Shown here: positions 10,708 to 21,056 of the stretch, piece by piece | Layout of the letters: each line of letters begins with the position of its first letter | Numbering within the stretch: the stretch's first letter is position 1 | NCBI GenBank assembly: GCA_030522415.1 | Contig: CM060104.1 | Span: 10,489,501-10,553,500 of the forward strand | From: Channallabes apus | Taxonomy: Eukaryota; Chordata; Actinopteri; Siluriformes; Clariidae | Length of the DNA stretch: 64,000 bases | Reading direction: 5' to 3' | The notes under the pieces: generated by a model | Told to the model about the DNA's origin: nothing | The model's input: the letters and a program-made list of their open reading frames with translations, nothing else | Database searches by the model: none | Program-made: the position numbers and the translations under genes

Positions 10708-11275
10708 TCAAATGCAGAAAAAGTAAGTAAGTCTATGATGAAGCTTGTTGTGTTATGCCATGGGGGCGTGTAGATGATTACCTGGCTCACCTCAGTTCAT
10801 TTCCATATGAACAGCGCGCACGCAGGGAGGCGGGAGCGCATTAGCTGTAATGAGCCGATACAGGAGAATCTGTACCACTCCTTACTTTCATACGGATTAC
10901 ATAAAAACAGATTGTTTTCACTGTGACTTGCATCATTTAAAAGTAGACACTTTAAGCTTTCTATAGATATATTTCTCATGTCTGTCTGTGCAGTATTCGC
11001 GGAGTTTCAGTTCATTTTAGTGACGTGTTTCAAAAATATTTTCGCAGAGACTGAGACGGCTGAAAGCGCACCCGGTTTGTTTTCATTATTTTATTAATGC
11101 ACAAAGTTTTATTTTTAAAGTGTGCATACAAAAAAAAGTAGACTACAGATTCGATCAATATATAGATCTTGTCTGTATAATCAAAACTGAAAGTGTAATT
11201 TAAGTTCTTATTGGCGTCATCAGGGGAAAACGCCTCAAAACGCATACTGTATATGCGTTCGCGGACCCCAGAGGG
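10553..11275 (-). mobile_element. Truncated piggyBac-like element, 5' end only
   Basis: On the minus strand the tip reads CCCTCTGGGGTCCGCGAACG directly after TTAA (11276-11279), as expected for piggyBac. Just inside lies a short palindrome, AACGCATA-TACAG-TATGCGTT. Only the 5' region and first exon remain. The other end and its TTAA were not found, so the left limit is uncertain. Confidence 0.45.
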
Positions 11276-11279
11276 TTAA

Positions 11280-11602
11280 ATGCATTGAAGAAATGCTGCA
11301 CAATGATTATGAACAGTGAAATGAAAATAAGCTTCAGACCCAACTGACAAACAGCTGACAACACTCTTCACCAGCTTCAGAAACAATGTGAAACAAGTCA
11401 GTTGTTGGGGTTGTATAGCACACTTATGGAATGAATACGATGAGATGACAGAGTAGAGGTTTAATACCCCTATATCACCTACGCGGTTTCGTGCGGTGGT
11501 CATACGATCGGTTCATCATGATTCAGCACAAGTTTTGGTGGTGTGATTACGTTTCCATCCTTCCACGCAAAAAAATTAAACATGTTTAATATGCGGAAGC
11601 TC
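11280..11602. other. Unassigned sequence
   Basis: I see no convincing gene or repeat motif here. The short minus-strand open frame at 11276-11503 has no recognisable domain. Confidence 0.4.
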
Positions 11603-11925
11603 GCGGCCCTTGCAGATCTTCTCGGAATGTCGGGCGGTCGATAGGGGTATAACACTGCATCTCACAGCAAGTCAAACCGCATAGGTGAGATAGGTGTATT
11701 AAGCATTAAAAAAATAAAATGGAAAATAAATGGAAACTCCCAAGGTTATTTTCTCATTTAACTAAATGAAATTTCATCATAAAATAAAACGTGTCAAAAG
11801 AAAAGTCCATCCAGTCATGAATGTTGGCTAATGATCAATGTAAGAGCCATATTTTACTTTGTGAATTTGTTGTGTTTATTTATTTTATTTTATTGTATTT
11901 TGTTGGTTGTGTACTAAGCACCAAG
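11603..11925 (+). repeat. Direct repeat, copy 2 of the ~300 bp unit
   Basis: Matches 10172-10470. It runs into the LTR that starts at 11839 (TGTAAGAGCCATATTTTAC), showing that the repeat's 3' part is LTR sequence. Confidence 0.65.
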
Positions 11926-12356
11926 TAAGTCTATTAGTTAAGCATTAAGCATTAAGTCTATTAGTTAAGCATTCATTTATGACAATTGTAGGTTGGTCTG
12001 TGATGTCATTCCACTGTTACACGTAGTTGCATGACTATGTCACTGTAGAGTCTAAATATGGAAGTTGGGGAGAACACAAGTTTTTGACCGTAAGCCAACT
12101 TAAACCATTGTAAGCTACAGATAGAGCAAATAGGTTGTTGTAAAAGTAAGAAACCGTAAGCTAAAAGATACAGCAAATTGGTTGTTGTAACCGCAGTGGA
12201 TTTACAGGATTTACTCAAGACAACTGTACGAAGTGTTGAAAATTTCATGTTGAAAATAAAACAGGAGACAAAGAGACCAATGGACCTCCGTGTCGTGAGT
12301 AACCAAATACGATAAAAAGATACGCGTCAAAACATGTGGAATAACATGCCCGTACA
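11839..12356 (+). repeat. BEL/Pao LTR, plus strand (5' LTR of the plus-strand element)
   Basis: It begins TGTAAGAGCCATA like the other LTRs of this family in the window. It contains the GTTGTTGTAA-type internal repeats and the motif GACGACTGTATGAAGTG in a diverged form, and fades at GCGTCAAAACATGTGG near 12330-12356. It is followed by a leader of ~65 bases and gag. It is more diverged than the LTRs at 23097, 33929 and 61478. Confidence 0.65.
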
Positions 12357-12423
12357 TGTCAAAAACTTTCTCCATCGTTCAATTGAAGATAAGCAACAAT
12401 TGAATTCGAAACCGAAATTCACT

Positions 12424-13303
12424 ATGTCAGACAACGAGAACAATGCTGCTACTACCGAGTCTAAGCGCGTGAGGGCGCTCACCGACAAGTGCTTGAAAGA
12501 GAAGCTTAACAAAACGTTAGACGCAAGAAAAGGCAAGTTGGATCAATTGATCGCAATATCCAACGAATTAGAGATGCTTATGAACGATGTTTGCAATCTA
12601 GTTACTGTTGAAACTAAGTACAGCACGAACTACAAAGGGCTGCCAGCAGAATTTATCAAAAGCAATACCGATGTGCTATTGTGCTTAAATGAAGAAAAAC
12701 TCAAACATGATCAGGACAACTGGTATGAACCTGAATTGCAGGGCTGCACAGAATTCATGGTAAAAGTGGAGTTCTGGATTGTTGAAACCAAGAGCCGCTT
12801 CAAGACGTCTCAAACATTCAACGATGGAGTTACGCCAGACGACAGCGTCGTCAAGGGTAGGATCAAAGACATTCGCCCCTAACAGGCACGGAAGCGTAGC
12901 AATGGCAGCATCCAAAAGGTCCTCAACATCTACAGCATCCTCAGCTCGCTTTAAAGAAGAATCTAACAGAGCAGAATTGGTGGCTAAAGCAGCAACCTTA
13001 AAGGAACGCCAGGCGTTAGAAATGAAGGAAGCACAACTAGAGGCTGAGGCAGCACAATTAAGACTTAGGAAGCATGATTAAAAGCAGCGACCTTAAACGA
13101 ACGGCAGGCGTTAAAGGCAAAAATGGAAAGGCTGGAAATTGAAACGGCACTTGCAATGTCCGACGCTAAACTAAAGGCGTATCAGGATTGTGAAGAATGA
13201 CAACATCCTGCATGACAGAGTGTAGCCACCGAATTGAGTGGCGCACACGCTCCCAAACTGGAATATAATTAACTTTACGAGAGCAGTGCGTCAAAAGAGT
13301 AAA
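12424..13303 (+). pseudogene. BEL/Pao gag, N-terminal part, frameshifted
   Basis: I prefer the start at 12424 (MSDNENNAATTESKRVRAL). The sister gag at 22594 on the minus strand starts with a similar MTNNEGDA and the same distance to the LTR. The frame encodes the alpha-helical gag N-terminus, shifts near 12860, and goes on as a coiled-coil-like run rich in Glu, Ala and Lys (ERQALEMKEAQLEAEAAQL). A stop at 13079-13081 follows, then a decayed continuation. It ends abruptly at 13303 where minus-strand LTR sequence is joined. No zinc knuckle remains in this copy. Confidence 0.65.
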
Positions 13304-13691
13304 TTACAGTCTTAGCTTACGTATATAACAACACTCTTGTTGTATATCTCTACTTACGGGAGCTTACGGTTACAACAACCTAGTTGTTGTATCTTACATT
13401 TCCAGCTTACGATCAAAAGCTTGTGTTTCCGTAGCCTTCCGCATCTAAACTGAACTCTCTATCATACGACAGTCATACAAATGCATGTAATAGTGGAATG
13501 ACATCACAGACCAACTCACGATTGTCAAAATGGATGCATGACTAAGAAATTTAAAGCTTATGGCTTATGTAACAACTTAATGCTTAATGCTTTACTAATG
13601 AATAGAACAAAGTAGAATAAATGAAATAACAACAAATAAAATAAAATAAACACAACAACAAATTCATAACAAGTACGATATGGCTCTTACA
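13304..13691 (-). repeat. 3' LTR of BEL-1, truncated
   Basis: On the minus strand the LTR starts TGTAAGAGCCATATCG at 13691. It continues through the family's GTTGTTGTAA repeats and stops at 13304, where it is cut and joined to plus-strand gag. A purine-rich run (AGGGGCTGGAA, at about 13692-13703 on the minus strand) sits just outside the LTR start and is the likely polypurine tract. Confidence 0.7.
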
Positions 13692-13843
13692 TTCCAGCCC
13701 CTAATTGACAGGCATGGAGACTGACAATTACAATTTGTGTTTTTTTTTTTTTTGATAAAGCCATAAACTAAAACATTCTTAACCTTCTAAGACGTTTTAA
13801 ATCTTTTAAGTGTGTAATATTTATCTCAGGTGTTTATATTTGC

Positions 13844-14706
13844 ATGTCAAATTTCAAAACATATTACCACACATTTAACCTCACAATTTCATATATGAGG
13901 CACAGCTTGTCGATGGGTCTTTCCAGTGTGTTGGTCTTAGTTTTAACTAACACACGTCTCACAAGTCCCCCTTTGTCGGGGAACACTTTCGTGATTCATC
14001 CGATAACCCATGAATTTCTTGGAGAAGACTCATCAGTTATTAAAACTATATCTCCAATCAAGAAGGTTTTTTTTTTTTTTTTTTTAAACCATTTTTGCCA
14101 TTCCTGGAGCAAGTGCAAGTATTCACGCACCCATCGCTTCCAGAATAGGTCTGATAGGTACTGAACCTGCTTCCACCTGCAACGTGCATAGATGTCTTCC
14201 TTTTTGAAAAGTCCAGGGGGCAGGTTTGGCTGTCTTTTCATCAGCAGCAGGTGGTTAGGTGTCAGAGGTTCCAGATCTGTGGGATCCTCAGAGACAGTAG
14301 TGAGGGGTCGTTATTCATTATCGCTTCTACTTCACACATGAATGTATGCAGGCTCTCGTCAGTTAATGTTTGTTCTTTCAGTACTGATCTCAAGATCTTT
14401 CTAACTGACCTGATCTGTCTTTCCCATATTCCACCAAAGTGATATCCAGAGGGTGGGTTAAATGTCCACTGTATGTTCCTTTGAGTAAGGAAGCTTTCAA
14501 TTTGTGACTGATTCCATTGCTGAATAGCCTCGCGCAGTTCAGTCTCAGCGCCTATGAAGTTTGTTCCATTGTCATGTCGCATCACTGACACCTGAACTCT
14601 CCTGCTTATAAAGCGTCGCATGGCATTCACACAAGAGTCTGTGTCCAGCGAATGAGCGATTTCAATGTGCACGGCTCTTGTTGTCAGACAAGTGAAAAGT
14701 ACGCCA
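13844..14706 (-). pseudogene. BEL-1 integrase core and C-terminal part, broken
   Basis: Minus-strand frames give HIEIAHSLDTDSCVNAMRRF, then RHDNGTNFIGAETEL (second catalytic Asp), then HFGGIWERQIRSV (catalytic Glu). A C-terminal part follows with [10 protein letters not shown] and [16 protein letters not shown]. Frame changes near 14260 and a missing first catalytic Asp region (cut off by the insertion at 14707) break the gene. An intact sister is at 59569-60891. Confidence 0.8.
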
Positions 14707-15118
14707 TACAGTGGTCACCTAATCGGAGCTCCGTTTTTACCGTTGCCGCGCTCGGCGACAGCATTTGGGTTTGTGCATTTGCTGGCTTTTACCACTGAGT
14801 GGCGCTATATAACTACAGACTGACGCCTCATGCCTTAGTTCATTCTCTGCCGCATTAATGAGACGCGTTCCATTAAATAATACACGTAGTAGCCGATAAC
14901 ATCAAGTGAAACACTGTAGTTGACCGAATTCATAATCACAGTAAAAAAATTACAGTACAAATGTAGAATTAAAATTAAATAAAATCTTATTAGGATCAAA
15001 TTTAAGCACAATAAATATTAACACAGTGAGCCTTTAGATTTTATCACGTGTAATTAGAAAAGAAGTGTGTAGCGTTTTATTGAAATATAAATTTCTAAAC
15101 CAATAAGATCAAATAACA

Positions 15119-15959
15119 AAGGAACTTATGGTTGTTATGATTATTTACATCTCCGTTTTCCAGGTACTTTGAATGTTTATGCTTTTGAGGTTTTTAAATA
15201 AGCTTGAAATATGTTTGGGAAGATGTTCTGTTTATGTTTTGTTGACATGTCGAATGTTTTCTGTATTATATTTCGTTTTTTAGACTAATGACAATTGCTA
15301 ATTGGGATAGTGTTCAGTAGCTAACTTAGCTAAATTCGGTTATGTGTGTGGCGATGCATAAAGTAACTGTGATGAAGAAGGCAGGAAATTGATGAGGAGG
15401 GACAAATTGACAAATTGATGTTAAGCAATGTATTTATGGGTTTATTGTCAGTGCAATTGATTTTGATATTTTGAGCATTGTTTGTTCATTAGCTGACTTG
15501 CCTGTTGTGTTTGACATAAGGACAAGCTGCACAGGGTAAACAGAAAAAAGGTTGATGAGCAGTTTGTCTCTTGTAAGGAGAGCAGAAAGAGCACTTTTGG
15601 TTCTTTTAAATGAGAGATATAGTTGTTGATATATTATTTGGTCAGTTGTTGTTGTTGGTTGCATTTATATATGTACATAGTTGTTTATATTTTTGTTCTG
15701 AATATACAGTATGTTGTTTGTATGAAATGTTTTCTGTATATTTGGAGTAACAAAATAATTTCTCCCTGATATTATTAAAGCATTTCTGATTCAAAATCTT
15801 TAGCAAGTCTAGCAAGTGTGTTCTGCGTGTGTTTTTAGTATCACTATCACTCATTTAAATTGAAAGCTTTTTATATCTTGTATGTACCCTTCTGTCATTG
15901 TATTCATCATTTTTATTGTTAACAAACAAACCACATTCATCCCCCACACTTTTGAAAAG
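15119..15959. other. Interior of element copy 2, unassigned
   Basis: AT-rich sequence. The two overlapping minus-strand open frames (15434-15854) have no recognisable domain and are rich in Asn, Tyr and Ile from base composition. I see no gene. Confidence 0.4.
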
Positions 15960-17660
15960 CTTGCTACACCCCTGCGCGGCTCCATCCCTTTCCCGCCTAT
16001 TCAGGAAGCCTACGGAGTGAGCGAGTAACGATAGTCAAATCGATGGGTGTGTGCCCAACTCACGTTACTCGTGAGCCGCCTATTAATGCCGGCTGGTTAA
16101 CGTTAATATGATCTCGGGCTTGCTCACAATGCTCAACATCTATAAAAATAGAAAAGTATTGTGTATAGAGTGATAAAAAAAAACTATCTAACGCATGTTA
16201 TGATAAGGAAAATCTGTAAAGAACAGTAAGAAGAGGAATGGGGAGGGGTGCTATTTACAGTTATTTGAAGTTTATCTGAATGCAGAGGTGAGAAGGCATG
16301 GGGAGGCGTGAAGTATCTGCATTTGAATGGTTTCTGTCTGTGTAAAGCACACAGAATAACACTAAAACAACAACTTAAAATTAATAGGAGGCCCTGATGC
16401 TGCATAAATATTATTTAGTACAACAAAACTTCTCCGCGCTCTGGAAAACTTTATTAGACTACGTAGGAAAATAAAAAGGAGGATAACGATACCGGCTTTA
16501 TATTAAATTAACAAATATTGTATTTGCAAATCATCAGCACTCGTGTTTTTGCGTTATTATAAATAATGAAATGCAGTAGGCTGTTATAGTAATTATAATT
16601 TTCTTTAATAATGATTTGTTCTATTTTTTTTTATTCTGATAGTTTACTCAATTTGCTTTTTGGTTATTTATATATTTAAATTGGGATGCCTTCTACTGTT
16701 AAAAATTTAACTCTTGTCAAAATAATAAAAATGTTTCTTACAAGCCCTTGTGTTGTTTGTGCTGTTGTTCTTTAATAATACAAATAATCAGATACAAACA
16801 GTCTTTCTAAAAGAAAACTAACCAATGTTTTTTTTTATTTTGCTCAGCATACTATAGAAAAAACAGCAAAAAAACAAAAAAAACATCGTGCCTGGTATAG
16901 GTTTAATATTCAGTGCGCACCGTTTGTACATCTGTTATTTTACAACTATATAAGAACACTCAGAAATACCTTTTATTTGGGGTTAAGTGACTGATGTGCC
17001 TAACATCTTTCAGCTGAGCCTCGTTTCACTGAATAATCCACCACTTTTCATCAGTATAATGACACACACACACACACACACAGAGCAGCAGCAGACCGAG
17101 TCGTCACTCCCCTAAATTTAAAGAATACAAACTGGTTGCGTGCGAGTTTGCTGTTTTTCCTATAGTATGCTGAAGCAAAATCAAAATATTTTTGTTTTAT
17201 TTTTATTTTGCTATAATTAAAATAAAAAAATTTAAAACAGTATCATGCAGGGATCAAACCCGGATCCTCCGCGTGAAAGGGCGCGGACTTACCTGCTGCA
17301 CCACTCAGACACTTAGAGACAACGCACCCCAGACAGACACCATTCAGATAAACTACAAATAACTGTAAATAGCACCCCTCCCCATTCCTCTTCTTACTAC
17401 TTACTGTTCTTTCCAGATTTTCCTTATCATAACATGCGTTAGATAAAAAAAACTATCACTCTATACACAATACTTTGCTATTTTTATAGATGTTGAGCCT
17501 ATTCATGCCGGCTGGTGATAATTAACGTTAACATGATCTCGGGCTTGCTCCACATTATAAAAGCAAGGCACTACTAGCAAACCCACCTGAAGGGGAATAT
17601 GCCTAACTAGTGAGCGAAGAGCAATATTGATTTGGGCGCACGCCGTGACAGGCTGAAAAA
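15960..17660. repeat. Internal inverted repeat with ~1 kb spacer
   Basis: Bases about 15965-16290 are repeated inverted at about 17335-17660. Shared pieces include ATCTCGGGCTTGCTC, CTATACACAATACTTT and CCCCTCCCCATTCCTC. Part of the unit (with GGCTCCATCCCTTTCCCGCC) also occurs in element copy 1 at 8870-9110. The spacer (16290-17335) is AT-rich with a CA repeat at 17060-17083 and no recognised gene. Confidence 0.65.
17244..17315 (-). other. tRNA-like sequence, second type
   Basis: On the minus strand the A box is TGAGTGGTGCAGCAGGTAAG and the B box GGGTTTGATCCCTGC, with a good anticodon stem (CCGCG/CGCGG). The spacing is tRNA-like, but flanking stem pairing is poor and the sequence lies inside a mobile element. 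It differs from the arm type at 3654. Confidence 0.5.
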
Positions 17661-17837
17661 AAAAAAACTAAACAGATCTAACAGATGAGGACTCAGATTA
17701 ATGTGCAAAAAATATATAATAAAACTATACAAGTCTACATAGCCTTTATAAGACTCTACCTTAAGCGCACTTAAAACATTTTATTTAGTTTTATCTTAAT
17801 TTTGCTATAATTAAAATAGAAAAATTTTAAAACATCA

Positions 17838-17911
17838 TCACTCGGTATTTGAACTGGCACTTTGTGGATCTCTGACCGAGCGCTCTAACCGCTACACCAA
17901 GCGGGCACTTA
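17838..17911 (-). other. tRNA-like sequence in the right arm of element copy 2
   Basis: Same type and position as those at 3654-3725 and 9276-9347, with B box AGTTCAAATACCG on the minus strand. It is cut at its 5' side by the MITE that begins at 17913. Confidence 0.5.
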
Positions 17912-17912
17912 A

Positions 17913-18484
17913 GCCTCTTTTCCACTGCATAGTACAACACGACACGGTTCAGTTCTACTCACTTTTGGGGGGTTATCCACTGGGAACAGTACATAGTACC
18001 TGGTCCTTTATTCAGTACCACCTCAGCCGAGGTTCCAAGCGCGCCGAACCGTTACCAAAACGTGACGTGTAAACTCTGCTGGTCACTGATTAGCCGGAGA
18101 AAATCATCATTACTGCGTCACCGAACTTGCGACACGAGACACAACAGAACCGCTATATTTAGAACAGCTAGAGAAGGATCGCACGGACCTTTTTGTATTA
18201 ACCGTCAGCCTCTTTTGAAACAAACTCCTTCGTCTCACTGTTAAAAACATCCACATGCCGAGAATGAAGAACACCATGCCGTCGATATGCTCCATTGTTG
18301 TGTGTTTGTTTGTGGCGCGTTTACGATGACGTCACGGCAGTAGCGGCGCCGCGCGCGTGAGTAATCCTGCCCACGCTAAAGTGTTACTACACTGCAGTGG
18401 AAGTGCAAACCGAGCCAAACTGCGCCGAACCGAAGTGAGTTGAACTGAACCGTGTCGTGCCGTTCTATGCAGTGGAAAAGAGGC
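17913..18484. mobile_element. MITE with GCCTCTTTTCCACTGCATAG ends (Harbinger-like)
   Basis: The ends GCCTCTTTTCCACTGCATAG and its inverted form are perfect over ~20 bases. Inside each end are repeats of CGAACCG and GACACGG-like words. In the sister arms the target reads CACTTAGAGACAATGC; here the element separates CACTTA from ATAGAGAC, which fits insertion at a TTA/TAA-like site. No transposase is present and the GC content is higher than the surroundings. PIF/Harbinger is my best guess from the ends and target. Confidence 0.7.
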
Positions 18485-18970
18485 AATAGAGACAATGCCC
18501 CCCAGTCACGTTAATAAGCCACTTGACTTCTTTGAAAGCAAGCTCTAGATAAGTGACAAAGTAAGCCTGTTATAATAATAACTTGGTGTTATTTGATCTT
18601 ATTGGTTTAGAAATTTATATTTAAATAAATAGTAAACTTGGCCGATTTCGTTATAATTTTGTTTGATGAGGCGGGCTTGAAAATTCTCTTGAAAAATATG
18701 GTCATTTATTTCAGTTAATAAATCTACTATACATTTTTTTTACTCATTATTGTACAGTACACATCATTAGCTCTGGTTCAGATTTTTCATGTTTGTTATG
18801 GAAATTACCATCACTGTTGTATTTACTGCGATGAATGAAAATGTCACTTTGCGCCACCTGGCGGCCATTTTACGAATGACTTTGAAATGCAACTGATTTA
18901 TTTTGGCCGCTGTTGCCTTTAAACGGCGGTGAGCGCGATGGTAATAACCATTCTGATTGAGTAACCACTG
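18485..18970 (-). repeat. Right arm of element copy 2
   Basis: This is the inverse of 3163-3600. It includes CCACCTGGCGGCCATTTTAC and the terminal GTAACCACTG. Short plus-strand frames here are accidental. Confidence 0.75.
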
Positions 18971-18972
18971 TA

Positions 18973-19469
18973 TCTTTTAATGTTACTTCTGCCACGTTTG
19001 ACCTCGAAGGGTCCAAAGTAGTCTACTCCCACATTAGTGAAGGGTGGGTGGTCTGGTATTATTCAGTCGATTGGCAATTCTGACATTTTTTGATCACATG
19101 CTTTAGCTCTAGACTTCCTGCATATATCACACACCTAGAGAGAACCTGTCTTACGAGTGAGTTAGCAGTCGGAATCCAGTATTTTTGCCGCAATTCTGAA
19201 AGCATGTAATTTCTGCCACTGTGTCCTATCTTGTCATGAACGTCTCTTAATATTAACGTTGTGATATGTGAGTCTTTAAGTACAATGACTGGGTGTTTAA
19301 CGTGCTCTGGCATTGCGGACCTGCCGAGACGTCCTCCGACTCTCAGCAATCCATCCTGTAGTACTGGGTCCAGTTTGGACAAGCAACTGTTTCTTTTTAC
19401 AGATGCCTTGCGTTTTTGCTGTGTTGGAATTCCCAGTTTGAATTCTGCTGCTGCTTCACCCTTTTGCAA
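18973..19469 (-). pseudogene. BEL-1 integrase zinc-binding domain, broken
   Basis: Minus strand: SKLDPVLQDGLLRVGGRLG, then the His-His-Cys-Cys region (HVKHPVIVLKDSHITTL, HDKIGHSGRNYML, RQKYWIP) and a Cys pair whose first partner region is altered (CVIYAG... where the intact sister has CVICRKS-like sequence). A frame ends near 19059. The element inserted at 18970 removes it from its catalytic core at 14262-14672. Confidence 0.75.
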
Positions 19470-20584
19470 CGTGAGAATTTCTTCCTTAAAATTTTGTCTT
19501 TGAGTAAAATTAATGATTTCGTTTTTTCAGCTCTTGATAGGTCTTGAACTGTTAGAGACTTGTGATTTTCTGTCTTTGGGTTATCTACTTGTGTTTTGAC
19601 CCTTTCTGTTTTTTGTTTGAGCATGTCTCTGATGCGAAGGATCCAGGCAACGGATCTTTTTAACTTGTGCCAATCAGAGTGATGATTAATCAGTTTACTC
19701 ACTGCATCTGCGCATTTTGTAACGCTCACAATATTCACTAAAGGTGAGACCTTAATTTCATCATCATTTTGTGTTATTGATGTGTCATGAATATTTTCAG
19801 GCCATTTGCACTCTGCTTCTTTAAGAAAGGAGGGACCATGGATCCAGTCAACGTTTTTCATGAACTTTTCAGAGGATACCCCCCTGGAGGCAGAGTCAGC
19901 TGGGTTTTTTGAGGTATTAACGTACCTCCATTGCTGTGACTTGGTTGACTCTCTTATAATGGCGATTCTGTTGGCCACGAAGGTTTTAAAACGAAGTGTT
20001 TTGTTATCAATGTATCTCAAAACAGTTCTACTGTCAGTCCAAAACATAGAGTCCAGCAATTTCAATTCTAGCTGTTCTTTCAACATTTTGTCATTTTTTA
20101 CAGCGACCACTGCCGCAGTCAGTTCCATTCGTGGAATGGTGGTTTGTTTCAGGGGTGCTACACGGGAATTCCCCATCATGAATGCACAATGTGTAAGTCC
20201 ATCAGCGTTTACTAACCTGAGGTATGAGACAGCTCCGTATCCCATTTCACTTGCATCCGAGAAGTGGTGGAGTTGTACTGTAGCTGTAACTCCAAAGTCG
20301 GCTGGTTTTATGCACCTTGCTATGCTGAACTCGGACAGTCTGTGCAGCTCTTGCAGCCAGGTTTTCCATGCCGTTGCAAACTGCTCGGGAATGTCATCAT
20401 CCCAGGCTAGTTTTTCTTTACATAACTGTTGCATTAGAGTTTTAGCTGGCAGTATGACAGGCGCGAGAAACTCTAAGGGGTCATAAATCAAACTGGTGAT
20501 TGACAGGATTCCTCGTCTTGTCACAGGTCGTTCCTTTAAACTAATCTTAAACTTGAACATGTCTGTGTTAATGCACCACAGCAC
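19397..20584 (-). pseudogene. BEL-1 RT connection and RNase H domain
   Basis: A 395-codon minus-strand frame. It starts in the RT connection ([19 protein letters not shown]), then FDP-like LIYDPLEFLAPVILPAK. The RNase H motifs FSDASEMGYGAV (Asp), RMELTAAVVAV (Glu) and WTDSRTVLRYI (Asp) follow, then NPADSASRG. All three acidic residues are present. The upstream RT is out of frame by a lost base near 20580, and the downstream integrase is out of frame near 19470. The region is 5' to the integrase, as normal for BEL/Pao pol. Confidence 0.85.
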
Positions 20585-21045
20585 CCCAGAGCTCTCTCTA
20601 TGGGCAGTGCATCTTTACTCAAGTCTAAGTCTCTCATGTATTTGCTCCTTTCGCTCTCGGGAATGACAGTCAGTAGGACACGGCTGTTGCTTGCCCATTT
20701 AGTGAGGTTGAACCCTCCACTTGCACAGAGACTTGTGAGATCATTGTATAGGGCGACTGCTTGGTCATGACTCGAAACGGATTTCAGGCAGTCGTCTACA
20801 TAAAAGTTTTTAAGCACTGTATTGACTGCCACAGCAGGTGAATTGCTGCGGTTTTCTTCTGCTGTCTTTCTGAGGGCGAAGTTAGCAACACTAGGCGACG
20901 ATTTTGCACCGAACAGATGAACTACCATTTTATATTCAACTAAGTTTTGGTTCACATCTCCGTTCGGCCACCATAGGAAGCGCAGCAGATCTGTGTCCTT
21001 CTCGGGGACTTTCACGTGATAGTACATGGCTTCTACTGTGTCACG
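20536..21045 (-). pseudogene. BEL-1 reverse transcriptase, C-terminal half
   Basis: The minus strand reads [37 protein letters not shown], and the catalytic box [10 protein letters not shown] (about 20790-20805). The family's upstream fingers (ending in VVFDCAA in the sister copy) and the protease are missing. The gag end runs straight into this point at about 21045-21060. The copy cannot make a working polymerase. Confidence 0.85.
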
Positions 21046-21056
21046 TTTCTTGGACT

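Larger units (their letters stand above)
14709..18970. mobile_element. Long-armed DNA transposon-like element, copy 2, in BEL-1 integrase
   Basis: It starts CAGTGGTCACCTAATCGG and ends GATTGAGTAACCACTG, flanked by TA (14707-14708 and 18971-18972). The sister integrase at 60391-60400 reads GCCATATCTT with a single TA, so the ends and the 2-bp duplication are proved by an empty site. The element is inverted relative to copy 1 and keeps both arm types. Its interior differs: it lacks the SAM-like gene and holds a large internal palindrome and a small MITE. Confidence 0.85.

Noticed and set aside
18062..18295. Small frames inside the Harbinger-like MITE
   Set aside because: The element is too short for a transposase and no motif is present.
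19806..20486. Plus-strand frame of 226 codons
   Set aside because: It is the antisense shadow of the BEL-1 RNase H, which has all its motifs on the minus strand.
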